Shown here: one piece after another, positions 9,201 through 16,969 of the stretch | Layout: each line of letters starts with the position of its first letter | Position numbering within the stretch: the first letter of the stretch is position 1 | From: Desulfopila aestuarii DSM 18488 | GTDB taxonomy: Bacteria > Desulfobacterota > Desulfobulbia > Desulfobulbales > Desulfocapsaceae | Direction of reading: 5' to 3' | DNA: 64,000 nt | Assembly: GCF_900143695.1 (NCBI RefSeq) | Contig: NZ_FRFE01000005.1 | Location: 186,001 to 250,000, forward strand | Notes under the pieces: model-generated | Told to the model about the DNA's origin: nothing | Databases searched by the model: none | The model's input: the letters and a program-made list of their open reading frames with translations, nothing else | Made by a program: the position numbers and the translations under genes

Positions 9201-9421
9201 AGGCCCTTGCCATGATTGCCCAGAACATGTCGCAGGAGGAATGGAGCATCTTCTACCGTTCCCAGCTTGTGCTCAAGCGTAATCGTGAAATCAGCCAGAT
9301 GTTTGTCGACGGGTTGGTGGGTAAAAATTTTGCCAAGGCCCTGTCCTTTTACCTCGACAGATCGGAGGAGTATCTGGGAGATATGGAACGCCTGGGAAGC
9401 AGGAGAAAACCGATCAGTTAA
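6251..9421 (+). CDS. Large membrane protein of unknown function with degenerate PHP-like segment
   Basis: A 1056-residue protein I do not recognise as a named family. The first 700 residues are mostly soluble and helical. About residues 157-240 resemble a PHP phosphoesterase core: DHVHD, then SPTHLVMDAWIKGIRYLTVA, then QVGIEMS, in the order and spacing of the PHP motifs (HxH, SP-x-A-xxG-TDH, GIEIS). The canonical TDH is replaced (VAYY), so metal chemistry is doubtful. A charged, coiled-coil-like stretch lies near 530-560. Four to five hydrophobic helices occupy about 715-875, followed by a soluble C-terminal region. It is a single gene between the TRAP operon terminator and aguA, with codon use like its neighbours. 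Function is unknown; a membrane-anchored regulator or nuclease-like relic is only a guess. Confidence 0.8.
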   Translation: MRKQPAIFFDKNDYQLLRIVNDILERGPQSLALRSLLLKYMHPHGIKEMAAVKGLRIAYAVASLLGSLELGKANDRLTALRSLRDEVLLSATTYYKKNTARVLLQIMKELLRSRDNELRQLKLAHDFRMVSTGNPRKVRAELAKYHLLEMPEEWNQFAFDDHVHDANTKGRKSPTHLVMDAWIKGIRYLTVAYYNYVRPEVVEELIEASAILDVKVQVGIEMSARFRDKYVRLIWEPHGFQNNNALLQFLEEDAVKEIMAAGREVSCYQQQYVFSALDAFNTTHRHVLAEKLSLTLPPCDMEEFLSFVGTGQPSLLHLGRFIHLALLREFRKQLPEIEKQLRTAGTPSTQKKDQQELLARYSALSVDGIIDHYLLPSRNPEIHDPSYPCRDDEEVPALLRMRPEELLKRLISLHSSSSFTLNLGNLTIQDTLELLYNSAGMITHIEAYNLKNATHGITSGILPGNAKAEGEAVNLQSPDRSYSLISELQQALNDNNVITLKRVIRTIIWDYEEQLLSHKRYCELHEAENEDARKRHAETLQMMERRKIELINILSHLGNFHSFYTKRSLLSRIGTGSTGQAEHHHGMGLVVTDTLTSKARKALYSGKAGSGRWFIPVSALLTHNLHSRTRPPDRKNWLQSLIRRLPLLGRSWKSQWSDWSLDSFLVHPRRPGNIVTLGGIGRNQEDRIVLEQPDRKERLNAPWKHLNTNLKNSLKVLIGFIPAFLTFSLTKDWWLLAYCGAFIWFGITGSRNIIQSVLGGGGLKRSPLLPWNSLISWSRIADSLLYTGFSVPLLDFLVKTLLLDRTLSITTATNPLMLYAVMGLVNGIYISSHNIFRGLPRSAAAGNFFRSILAIPVAVMLNTALAMLLGGFGVIDTAGVLQKWAAIISKFASDCVAAVIEGLADRAINIRLSLAAYKMKIAQLFGVFSLIDMLFPEDDVLELLQSPKHAIRTLSAEVQEYDKLIIVNALDLMYFWMYQPRARKALAMIAQNMSQEEWSIFYRSQLVLKRNREISQMFVDGLVGKNFAKALSFYLDRSEEYLGDMERLGSRRKPIS

Positions 9422-9674
9422 GAACCTCCACGTTCTCATTGGCAACAATCTGGCAAATAAACTGGAGGCTGGCACACGGAAGGAGAATGGCCTGAAAAAC
9501 GTTGCTGCGTTAGAATTGGCGGGCTAGAATAGGCCTGTTTTTTCGAAAGCAACGGTTTGACAGAGCTGTTTATCAAGCCCTCCCAAAGAAGTGACGGTGT
9601 ATCACTATGAACCTATAATTACACCTCATCCGGCACATAAGCATAGCACCAGCGTAGCGCAAAGGAATGGATAC

Positions 9675-10703
9675 ATGATAGAAAGACGTCTGCCCGCAGA
9701 ATGGGAACCGCAAGATGCTGTGTTGCTCGGCTGGCCCCACGAAACAACCGATTGGGCTGATATGCTTGATTTGGTATTGCCTGTTTTTATCCGTATCGCA
9801 GTGGAAATCAGCCTTGTTGAGATGGTGATCATCCCGGCCCCAGACCCGGATTCTGTCCGTTCACAGCTGGCGGAGGCCGGTGCGCGTATGGACCGGGTAC
9901 GCGTTCATGCCATGTCGACCAATGATACCTGGGCCCGCGATTTTGGCCCCATTACAATCTATCAGAACGGTACACCTCTTCTGCTCGATTACGGATTTAA
10001 CGGCTGGGGCCTGAAGTTCCCAGCCTGCGATGACAATCAGGTCACTGCCCGGCTACAGGCGGCCGGGGCTTTTGGCAGTAGCGTTCGCGAGTTGCCGGGG
10101 CTGATACTGGAGGGAGGAAGTCTTGAAAGCGACGGCAATGGCACGGTACTGACCACCAGCGCCTGTCTGCTGGAAGCCAACCGCAATCCTCACCTCGATA
10201 AAACAGAACTTGATCAACGGCTGCGGCAGCAACTCGGTGCAGACCATGTGCTCTGGCTTGAGCACGGCTATCTGGCCGGTGACGATACTGACAGCCATAT
10301 AGATACGTTAGCCCGACTGGCACCTGAAAACGGCATTATTTACCAGTCCTGCGATGATCCGGAGGATGAGCATTATGCAGAACTGACCGCAATGGCGGAA
10401 GAACTCGCAACCTTGCGCACCCGTGAAGGACAACCTTTCAAGCTGTATCCGCTTCCCTGGCCTGAGGCCTGTTATGCCGACGATGGCCATCGCCTGCCGG
10501 CAACCTATGCCAATTTTCTCATCCTCAATACAGCCGTATTGGTGCCGGTTTACAACAGCACCCAGGACGAATCCGCCCTAGCGGTTATCAGTCGCGCTTT
10601 TCCTGACCGTAAAATAGTCGCCGTACCATGCCGACCATTGATTGAGCAGCATGGCTCGTTACACTGCGTCACCATGCAGATACCTCAAGGAGTACTGAAA
10701 TGA
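9675..10703 (+). CDS. aguA: Agmatine deiminase
   Basis: Agmatine deiminase (342 aa) converting agmatine to N-carbamoylputrescine and ammonia, a porphyromonas-type peptidyl-arginine-deiminase fold enzyme. Visible family features are WPH near the N-terminus, the segment NDTWARDFGP, LEGGSLESDG, HGYLAGDDTDSHIDTLAR with the catalytic His/Asp region, and GSLHC near the C-terminus with the nucleophile at C331. The ATG at 9675 follows AAAGGAA and gives the expected N-terminus (MIERRLPAEWEP); an upstream in-frame start at 9591 would add 28 unlikely residues. The stop overlaps aguB by ATGA, so the two act as a coupled putrescine pathway. Confidence 0.94.
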   Translation: MIERRLPAEWEPQDAVLLGWPHETTDWADMLDLVLPVFIRIAVEISLVEMVIIPAPDPDSVRSQLAEAGARMDRVRVHAMSTNDTWARDFGPITIYQNGTPLLLDYGFNGWGLKFPACDDNQVTARLQAAGAFGSSVRELPGLILEGGSLESDGNGTVLTTSACLLEANRNPHLDKTELDQRLRQQLGADHVLWLEHGYLAGDDTDSHIDTLARLAPENGIIYQSCDDPEDEHYAELTAMAEELATLRTREGQPFKLYPLPWPEACYADDGHRLPATYANFLILNTAVLVPVYNSTQDESALAVISRAFPDRKIVAVPCRPLIEQHGSLHCVTMQIPQGVLK

Positions 10704-11581
10704 AGGAACTAATCGTTGGCCTGGTGCAACATGGTGTTGCCGATTCCCGTGAACTGACCATTGCTCGCAGTATTGCAGGCATTCGCGACGCCGCCGCCCA
10801 GGGCGCGAAGCTGGTGGTGTTACAGGAACTGCATTGCGGCTCGTATTTCTGCCAGACAGAGGATGCTGAAGTGTTCGATCTGGCAGAACCGATACCCGGT
10901 CCTGGAACCACTGTTTTCGGTGACATCGCAAAGGAGCTGGGAATCGTGCTGGTGACATCGTTGTTCGAACGACGAGCCGCCGGTCTCTACCACAATACCG
11001 CCGTGGTATTAGAAGCGGATGGCAGCATAGCCGGCCGCTATCGCAAGATGCACATTCCCGACGATCCCGGCTACTACGAGAAATTCTACTTCACTCCAGG
11101 TGATCTCGGTTTTAACCCCATCGACACAAGTGTCGGCAGGCTGGGAGTGCTGGTCTGCTGGGACCAATGGTATCCGGAAGGGGCAAGACTGATGGCGCTG
11201 GCCGGGGCTGAACTACTGATTTACCCTACCGCTATTGGCTGGGATCCAAATGACTCACTGGAAGAACAGCAACGCCAGCGAGACGCCTGGATGACGGTAC
11301 AGAGAGGTCATGCCGTGGCCAACGGCCTGCCGTTGGTGGCCGTCAACAGGGTCGGTGTCGAATCAGCCCCTGATGGTGCCGGAAAACAGTGTTTTTGGGG
11401 GACCAGCTTCGTTGCCGGCCCACAGGGCGAGATTCTTGCGCAGGCCGAGACTGATCGGGAACAGACGCTGGTGGTTACCATCGACTGCGCCCGCAGCGAG
11501 CAGGTGCGGCGAGTCTGGCCGTTTTTGCGCGACCGCCGTATCGATTCCTACGCCGACCTCATGAAACGCTACCGGGATTGA
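10700..11581 (+). CDS. aguB: N-carbamoylputrescine amidase
   Basis: Nitrilase-superfamily amidase (293 aa) hydrolysing N-carbamoylputrescine to putrescine, CO2 and ammonia. The Glu-Lys-Cys catalytic triad is visible: E43 in LQELHCG, the lysine in YRKMHIPDDPGYYEKFYF (a segment typical of the plant-type AguB branch), and the cysteine in VLVCWDQWYPE. Length and motifs match the family. It starts inside the aguA stop codon (ATGA). Together with aguA it makes the arginine-decarboxylase-derived route to putrescine; no decarboxylase gene is present in the window. Confidence 0.94.
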   Translation: MKELIVGLVQHGVADSRELTIARSIAGIRDAAAQGAKLVVLQELHCGSYFCQTEDAEVFDLAEPIPGPGTTVFGDIAKELGIVLVTSLFERRAAGLYHNTAVVLEADGSIAGRYRKMHIPDDPGYYEKFYFTPGDLGFNPIDTSVGRLGVLVCWDQWYPEGARLMALAGAELLIYPTAIGWDPNDSLEEQQRQRDAWMTVQRGHAVANGLPLVAVNRVGVESAPDGAGKQCFWGTSFVAGPQGEILAQAETDREQTLVVTIDCARSEQVRRVWPFLRDRRIDSYADLMKRYRD

Positions 11582-11620
11582 CACGTTGCCGGATTTTTCG
11601 CAGGAAAAGTATTTCATCTC

Positions 11621-11703
11621 AGCCTTTTGCAAAATGACCTTTCATTCAAAGTCAGGTGAGCGTAACGCCAAGTCTTGACGAAAAGGCCATTTTGCAAGAA
11701 GCT
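11621..11703. repeat. Large imperfect inverted repeat between convergent genes
   Basis: Arms 11621-11651 and 11674-11703 (about 30 bases, roughly three quarters identical as inverted copies; both contain TTGCAAAATG and a nearby CCTTT block) flank a 22-base loop. It lies between the ends of aguB and the convergent CoA-transferase. It could be a bidirectional terminator or a member of a dispersed palindromic family; only one copy was noticed here. Confidence 0.6.
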
Positions 11704-11713
11704 CATCTCTGGG

Positions 11714-13879
11714 CTAAATTTTTCCGTTAGCCCTCATGGCTGAGAGTACAACCTTTCTCATTATCTTTTCTTTTCCTGTCTTAGGCTTATCGAGTTCCAT
11801 TCTTTTCAAGTATGGTTTTGCATGATGGGGAATTGGCCTGAACAGTTCTTTGATAAGACCTTTGACAATAGCTGGTTTCTTCTTTGCAGCAAGAGCCTTG
11901 AGTGAGCCGCCAATGACTATTTCGTCAGCTGTAAAATCGGTTCCGAAGGGAAAGGGAGCAAAGTGCCCATCAGCCTGGAATTCTTTTAGCATCATTTCAA
12001 GTTTCTTCGGGTAATTCTGCTTATATTCCGGAGCCAGTTCGAAATCCGGAGCTAATTTCCCATGAAGTTTAGCTTCTTTTATCAGATCATCCTGAAAGCG
12101 TGAATCTGTGATTTTCAATATTTCTTCAATGATCTTAGAGTCTGGCTTCCCTCTCACATCGGCAATACCATATTCAGTTACGATTATATCCCTGAGGTGC
12201 TTCGGAATCGATGTATGACCGTAGGTATAAACGATGTTGGACTTAACCTTTTTGCATGCAAATCGCGTGCTTCGTATCATCATGACAAGTCTGCCATCGG
12301 GAAGAGCATGCGCCATGGAGACAAAGTTATACTGCCCACCAATACCGCTTACTACCCGTCCGCACTCAAGCTTGTCTGAGGTGATTGCGCCGAAGACATT
12401 CGCCATCATCCCCGCGTTGACAAAGCGGCCTTCTTTTCTCTGCAGTGAACGGAGCTCCTCATTGCCATAGAGCTGATTGACTTTCTCGACCCCAGACATA
12501 CCAAACTGCATTCGTTCTTCTTCGCTCATGGAGTTAAGTGCGTCATAAAATGCGCGAGGTCCGATGAAGAACGCACCAAGTATCACCTTGCCGTGCTTGA
12601 GCTCACGCCCTAACAACGTCTTTATCGCCGCGACATTTTCCGGATGTCTAAAATCCCCAGAGAACCTGGTACTGCCATCGACAATGTAACCGTCCTTGAA
12701 TTCAAGACCCTCTTTCAGGATGCCATATTTGGACAGCATATTGAAATCCTTAGCTGTCAATACTGAATGTATCCCTTCGATGTCTAACAGGAGTTCGATA
12801 ATGTCAGCAGGTATTTTGTTGGAGGAAAGCTTCCCGGCATTGATCAGTTTCATGATAGGTATACTGTCGTACACTTTCCGCTTTAATACACCACTCTTGT
12901 ACAGCTGAAAAAAGGCGTCGACAAACATCTCGGATGAGCCATAAAGACCTTGATCAAATCTGCCGGTCCCGCCTATTTTATTGATCAAATGAGAGTACTT
13001 ATCGATTATGCCAGTCGCCTTCAATACCTTGTTATATGCTTCATTCTCGTTCTGCCTCATATTTAAGCTGGCAGCAATGGCATCGCCAAGTGCACCGATT
13101 CCAACCTGAAGCGTTCCACCGTCTTTCACCAAAGTGCTCACGTGAAGGCCGATTGCATGGTCCCTGAGACTAACGGACTCTTTCGGCGGCCCAAATAAAG
13201 GATAGTTGAATTCAGGACCATGAAGAAGCATGTCATAATGGTTCCCGTCAAATACCGCGTCTCCGTACATGAAGGGCAACTGGCGATTCACTTCGCCAAT
13301 AATTGCGACCTTCCTGCCTTGAGCCCTCATCTTATGCATCTCCTTTATTGCTTCGATGCATATGTCGGTATTGCAACCCATCGAGTACATTGTCTTGCCG
13401 TTTATTTCACGGCATGAGATAAGCTGGCCGAAAACATTGCAGCCGAAGTCAATCGCATCGCGCACAACATGCGTGTAGTTTGAATTCAGATGGTTCCTCT
13501 GAGCTTCAGGTGTCTCCATGTAGCCGCCGGCTTTGTTGAAAAACTCATAAATCTCAACATTTTTCGGGAGCTTGCCGGTGCGGAAGTCATGCATGTAATC
13601 AAATTCTGGTGTCCCCTTGAATATTCGATCAACCAAAGGCCCCATAAATCTCTTTTCAATGTCGTTCTTCATTCGCGGGCGTTCCAGTGCAAGGGCAGTG
13701 ACGATGTTCAGTTTAATAGTTGAGTCTTCTTTCGCCCTTCTATACAGCTCGTTGATGAAGAGGATTGGCTTACCGAGGGCAAGAGTCATCGCAAAATTGA
13801 TTTCGTTACCCATGTAATCCAAGACATCATCAACACTTTTCTTCACGTCACTGTAAATCACACCTGTCTTTCCGTTCAT
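11714..13879 (-). CDS. Acetyl-CoA hydrolase/CoA-transferase family protein, long form
   Basis: A 721-residue member of the acetyl-CoA hydrolase/transferase family, which moves CoA between acyl groups or hydrolyses acyl-CoA. The N-terminal half has the GIGALGDAIAAS nucleotide-type loop; the C-terminal half has SGIGGQYNFVSMAHALPDGR and YTYGHTSIPKHLRDIIVTEYGIADVRG, the region that closes the active site in this family. It is much longer than the 430-450 aa butyrate-type transferases; the extra sequence is spread through the middle (about residues 330-480) and the C-terminus. Two 60-base lines counted inside it are near 47 percent GC against about 62 percent in one line from the next gene, and it is flanked by AT-rich, gene-poor DNA, hinting at transfer. 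Substrate unknown. Confidence 0.82.
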   Translation of the reverse strand: MNGKTGVIYSDVKKSVDDVLDYMGNEINFAMTLALGKPILFINELYRRAKEDSTIKLNIVTALALERPRMKNDIEKRFMGPLVDRIFKGTPEFDYMHDFRTGKLPKNVEIYEFFNKAGGYMETPEAQRNHLNSNYTHVVRDAIDFGCNVFGQLISCREINGKTMYSMGCNTDICIEAIKEMHKMRAQGRKVAIIGEVNRQLPFMYGDAVFDGNHYDMLLHGPEFNYPLFGPPKESVSLRDHAIGLHVSTLVKDGGTLQVGIGALGDAIAASLNMRQNENEAYNKVLKATGIIDKYSHLINKIGGTGRFDQGLYGSSEMFVDAFFQLYKSGVLKRKVYDSIPIMKLINAGKLSSNKIPADIIELLLDIEGIHSVLTAKDFNMLSKYGILKEGLEFKDGYIVDGSTRFSGDFRHPENVAAIKTLLGRELKHGKVILGAFFIGPRAFYDALNSMSEEERMQFGMSGVEKVNQLYGNEELRSLQRKEGRFVNAGMMANVFGAITSDKLECGRVVSGIGGQYNFVSMAHALPDGRLVMMIRSTRFACKKVKSNIVYTYGHTSIPKHLRDIIVTEYGIADVRGKPDSKIIEEILKITDSRFQDDLIKEAKLHGKLAPDFELAPEYKQNYPKKLEMMLKEFQADGHFAPFPFGTDFTADEIVIGGSLKALAAKKKPAIVKGLIKELFRPIPHHAKPYLKRMELDKPKTGKEKIMRKVVLSAMRANGKI

Positions 13880-14572
13880 TATTCACCCGCAAAATTGAAG
13901 TTTATTGATAGGTGACCCGACTGATCGATAGCTTCATTCATCCCAAGGCAACGCAATATTTTCTCGATTGAGCTGACAAGAAAAGAAGAGCAAATTGTCT
14001 TTTGGATGAGGATTTTGACAAAAGGTAGTATTTGCTTCAGAAGAACTGGGGCTTGGAAAACTGCGATAGTAGACATATCTGCTGTCTGGGAACAGATACT
14101 TGCTCGACAAAGCTGATCGCCATCGGTACATGAAACTCGGTTTCCCTTGCTGTAATTCATGATGAACCCCTTTTGGGTACAGAGATCATATTGAAATTCG
14201 AACCCCACAACACTAGCGCAAACTCTGCCATCGATCAACGTTTATCTTTACGTAAACATTAATTACAGTATTTAATTAAATAACGCAGGGTGATCGAACG
14301 AAGTGGACACACAAGTGGCGATGCTGGTTCACCTCCAATCAGGCGAACATAAGATTATGATTACGAAGAGTTATATGGAAAACGAAAGGAGTTTCTCAGT
14401 TGGTGGGGCAAAATCCAGTTATGATTTCGATGGAGATCGTAAAATCGAAGAGTTGCTCATGTCGAGCCATCAATGCAACCTGCACATTCCATGGTCACTT
14501 TTCGGCAGGAAATCGAGCAATAGCGGATAACCAGCTCTTCACTGACACGAGTTCATTCTTAGAGCGCAAGAT
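13880..14572. other. AT-rich intergenic stretch upstream of the long CoA-transferase
   Basis: Almost 700 bases without a convincing gene. Two weak frames (minus 13879-14238 and plus 14303-14530) have no family features. The region holds the candidate operator at 14241-14256 and AT-rich blocks (about 14255-14285) that could serve as promoter for the minus-strand gene. It may carry decayed sequence, but no recognisable pseudogene was found. Confidence 0.5.
14241..14256. promoter_or_regulatory. Candidate TTTACG-N4-CGTAAA operator
   Basis: TTTATCTTTACGTAAA matches TTTACGTTTACGTAAA at 14 of 16 positions. That pattern resembles, from memory, the motif of MerR-family regulators (LiuR type) of branched-chain and fatty acid breakdown. 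It lies some 360 bases upstream of the minus-strand CoA-transferase. Similar sites occur before the acyl-CoA synthetase at 22548. Confidence 0.4.
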
Positions 14573-15562
14573 CTAAACCCTTCCGCCCATGACGTTATCC
14601 AGAAACAGCCCGGCCTGCTCCTCAGACCAGTAACGATTGGCAGGATTGAGCTGGACAAAGCCCACGTGCCCGCCATGGCGGGGAACAAGAAGAGAGAAGG
14701 CGCTGCTTGCAGCCGCCTCTGCCTTCGGGTAGCAGGAAGGGGGCAGGAAAGGGTCATCCTCAGCCTGTACCAGGAGGGTCGGGACACGAATAGCATGAAG
14801 GAACTGCTTTGATGAACAGCGGCGATAATAGTCCGCTGCATCGCGAAAACCATGGATGGGTGCCGTGTACCGGTCATCAAAAGGGAAAAAGGTACACACT
14901 TCATCAAGACCCTCGGTATCCAGTAACTCCGGAAAAATCGCGGATTTCATTCGTATTTTCTCCCGCAGCCCCCGCATGAAATACCGCATATAGAGTGTAT
15001 TCTCCCACCGCTCGAGACGTCGGGCCGATCCGGCGAGATCGCAAGGTACCGAAAAAGTGACCGCCACTTTCACTTCACCCGGAACCTTCTCCGGGTTTTC
15101 CCCGAGGTACTTGAGGGTCTGATTACCACCCATGCTAAAACCAATGAGTGCGACCGCATGATAGTCTCCCTGTTGCAGGCCGTAACCCAGCACGGTATGC
15201 AGATCATCGGTCACCCCGGAATGATAAAAGCGTGGCAGACGATTCGGCTCACCGGAACAACCTCGGAAATTGAGACAGATGACATCCCAACCACAGCTGG
15301 TCAGGTGGCGAGCCATTCCCAGGGGATATTTTTTCCTGGCATTTCCCTCAAGGCCGTGACTTACCACGGCCAAGCGGCCGGTTCGGCCTGCCGTTGACAG
15401 GTGGTAGTCAATATCGAGAAAGTCCCCGTCAGGGGTCTCAAGCCGCCGCCGCTCGGGATTGGTTACCGGCAGCGGTCGAAAAAGGGTCGGGTAGATAGTC
15501 TGAACATGACCGCTCGAAAAAAACAGCGGCGGCTGATAGTCGGTCGGCGGCAACAGGGCCAT
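14573..15562 (-). CDS. YheT-type alpha/beta-fold hydrolase
   Basis: Alpha/beta hydrolase of the YheT/ABHD1-3 branch (329 aa). The nucleophile elbow is GFSMGG (serine near residue 144), the acid is in QAEDDPFLP, and the histidine in RHGGHVGF near the end. The N-terminal FFSSGHVQTIYPTLFR is diagnostic of the YheT family, whose members are predicted esterases, possibly acting on short-chain acyl or lipid substrates. The start ATG overlaps the stop of the DMT transporter gene (ATGA), so the pair is coupled. No signal peptide is seen, so it should be cytosolic. Substrate unknown. Confidence 0.88.
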   Translation of the reverse strand: MALLPPTDYQPPLFFSSGHVQTIYPTLFRPLPVTNPERRRLETPDGDFLDIDYHLSTAGRTGRLAVVSHGLEGNARKKYPLGMARHLTSCGWDVICLNFRGCSGEPNRLPRFYHSGVTDDLHTVLGYGLQQGDYHAVALIGFSMGGNQTLKYLGENPEKVPGEVKVAVTFSVPCDLAGSARRLERWENTLYMRYFMRGLREKIRMKSAIFPELLDTEGLDEVCTFFPFDDRYTAPIHGFRDAADYYRRCSSKQFLHAIRVPTLLVQAEDDPFLPPSCYPKAEAAASSAFSLLVPRHGGHVGFVQLNPANRYWSEEQAGLFLDNVMGGRV

Positions 15563-16452
15563 CAGCCGCGCGCCTCCCGCCTCCCCACCCGGAAGGTGGT
15601 CATGGCAATACCGATAAAAATCATAACGATACCCTGCAGGTGATAGGACTGGATTTTTTCGCCCAGAAAAATCACCGCCAGGATAGTGCTGAAAACCGGC
15701 ATCAGGTGAATAAACGGCCCCGCCTTATTGGCGCCGACCGTCCGTACAGCTCGATTCCAGAAAATAAAGGCAAGAACCGAGGCAAAGAGCGCAACATAGA
15801 GAATGGTGCCGACCGAGGCAACACTTACCTGCATCGCCTTGCCGCTTACCAGTTCGTAGCCATAAAATGGTACCAGCACCAGGACTCCGAACAGCACAAT
15901 GCCCGACTGGTAGGCCATGGGATGCAACCCTTGCGGATAGCGTTTGAGATTGGCAGAATAAATGGCCCAGAGCAACGCCGCAAACAAGACCAACAGATCG
16001 CCCTGGTTAAAACTCACCGCCAGCAAATGGGCCAACTCGCCCCGACTGATAATCAACACCACCCCTGAGAGCGACACCAGCACCCCAAAACATTGCCGCA
16101 CCGTCATCATCTCCCGATAGAAAACCCAGGAGCAGACAGCGATCAGTACCGGGATACAGGAGTTGACCAAAACCGCATTAATTGCCGTAGTGGTCTGCAT
16201 GGCCAGATAAATTAACGTATTGAAACCGGCGACCCCTACCAGCCCCTGGATACAGATAAAGCGGTAGTGTTTTTTCGCCAGCTCTCGCTCACGCCAGAGA
16301 TGCTTGACAGCAAAAAATGAAAGAATCGCAAACGCCGCCACCCAGCGCCAGAACGCCAGGCTGAAAGGTGGAATCTCCGCGTGCATGCCACGGCTGATGA
16401 CAAAATTCCCCGACCAGAACAGCGTCGTCAGGACCAGAAGTACATATGACAT
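15562..16452 (-). CDS. EamA-family (DMT superfamily) transporter
   Basis: Ten-helix drug/metabolite exporter (about 296 aa) built of two five-helix EamA repeats. The first repeat begins MSYVLLVLTTLFWSGNFV and has the family WR segment (AFWRW) and the second repeat GDLLVLFAALLWAIYS. The chosen start at 16452 begins at the first helix; the frame is open further upstream to 16509 but those residues do not look like the family. Members export amino acids or metabolites or import small solutes; the substrate cannot be inferred. It overlaps the downstream YheT-like gene. Confidence 0.88.
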   Translation of the reverse strand: MSYVLLVLTTLFWSGNFVISRGMHAEIPPFSLAFWRWVAAFAILSFFAVKHLWRERELAKKHYRFICIQGLVGVAGFNTLIYLAMQTTTAINAVLVNSCIPVLIAVCSWVFYREMMTVRQCFGVLVSLSGVVLIISRGELAHLLAVSFNQGDLLVLFAALLWAIYSANLKRYPQGLHPMAYQSGIVLFGVLVLVPFYGYELVSGKAMQVSVASVGTILYVALFASVLAFIFWNRAVRTVGANKAGPFIHLMPVFSTILAVIFLGEKIQSYHLQGIVMIFIGIAMTTFRVGRREARG

Positions 16453-16509
16453 AATCGCCTTCTGTTCTAATACTATAAAGATTATGGAGTGTTGACAAAG
16501 AGTCGGCAA

Positions 16510-16899
16510 TCAGCCGAGTGTAATCTCGAACTCCGGCGGGTTCAGAATATGCTGTTTCACCACGCACTGATCCATGGCTTTTACAATTGCCCCACGATAT
16601 TTCTCAGGGAAACCCTCCGGCAAAATCAGCTCCACTTCCATCTTTGGATAGCGCTTCTGCTCCTTGTCCCACTCATACTTCAGGCTGAGCCGCATACCGG
16701 TGGTGTCAATCTCCCGGGTACGACAGAACTTCACAGCAAAAAAACCCGCACAGGTGGCAATGGAGCTGGCAAAGAGAACAAAGGGTGATGGTGCCGAATT
16801 GTCGCCACCCGACTTTTCTGGCTGATCGGTGGGAATAACGAACTCACCAACACTGGCTTCAACTTTCAAATTTCCGGGAAACGAGACCTGTATTTCCAT
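16510..16899 (-). CDS. OsmC-family protein
   Basis: OsmC/Ohr-like protein of 129 aa. The two family cysteines are visible: one in the central helix (ATCAGFFAVKFCRTR, about residues 49-63) and one in MDQCVVKQH near residue 112. OsmC-type proteins reduce organic hydroperoxides through these thiols, but small variants such as this, with a second cysteine in the central helix, may serve other thiol chemistry. An AAGGAG site lies just upstream of the start. It precedes the DMT transporter by 57 bases on the same strand and may be cotranscribed. Confidence 0.85.
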   Translation of the reverse strand: MEIQVSFPGNLKVEASVGEFVIPTDQPEKSGGDNSAPSPFVLFASSIATCAGFFAVKFCRTREIDTTGMRLSLKYEWDKEQKRYPKMEVELILPEGFPEKYRGAIVKAMDQCVVKQHILNPPEFEITLG

Positions 16900-16969
16900 G
16901 ATATCTCCTTGAACGATAATCTGTAGGACTATTGCGGGCGATTGCGTTTTTTGTTATAGGGACGGCATC

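Noticed and set aside
13879-14238. Minus-strand open frame of 119 codons next to the CoA-transferase start
   Set aside because: No family features, odd cysteine-rich composition and position in the likely promoter and leader of the downstream gene.
14303-14530. Plus-strand open frame of 75 codons
   Set aside because: No recognisable domain, no good ribosome site, and it lies in AT-rich, gene-poor DNA; perhaps decayed sequence, but nothing supports it as a gene.
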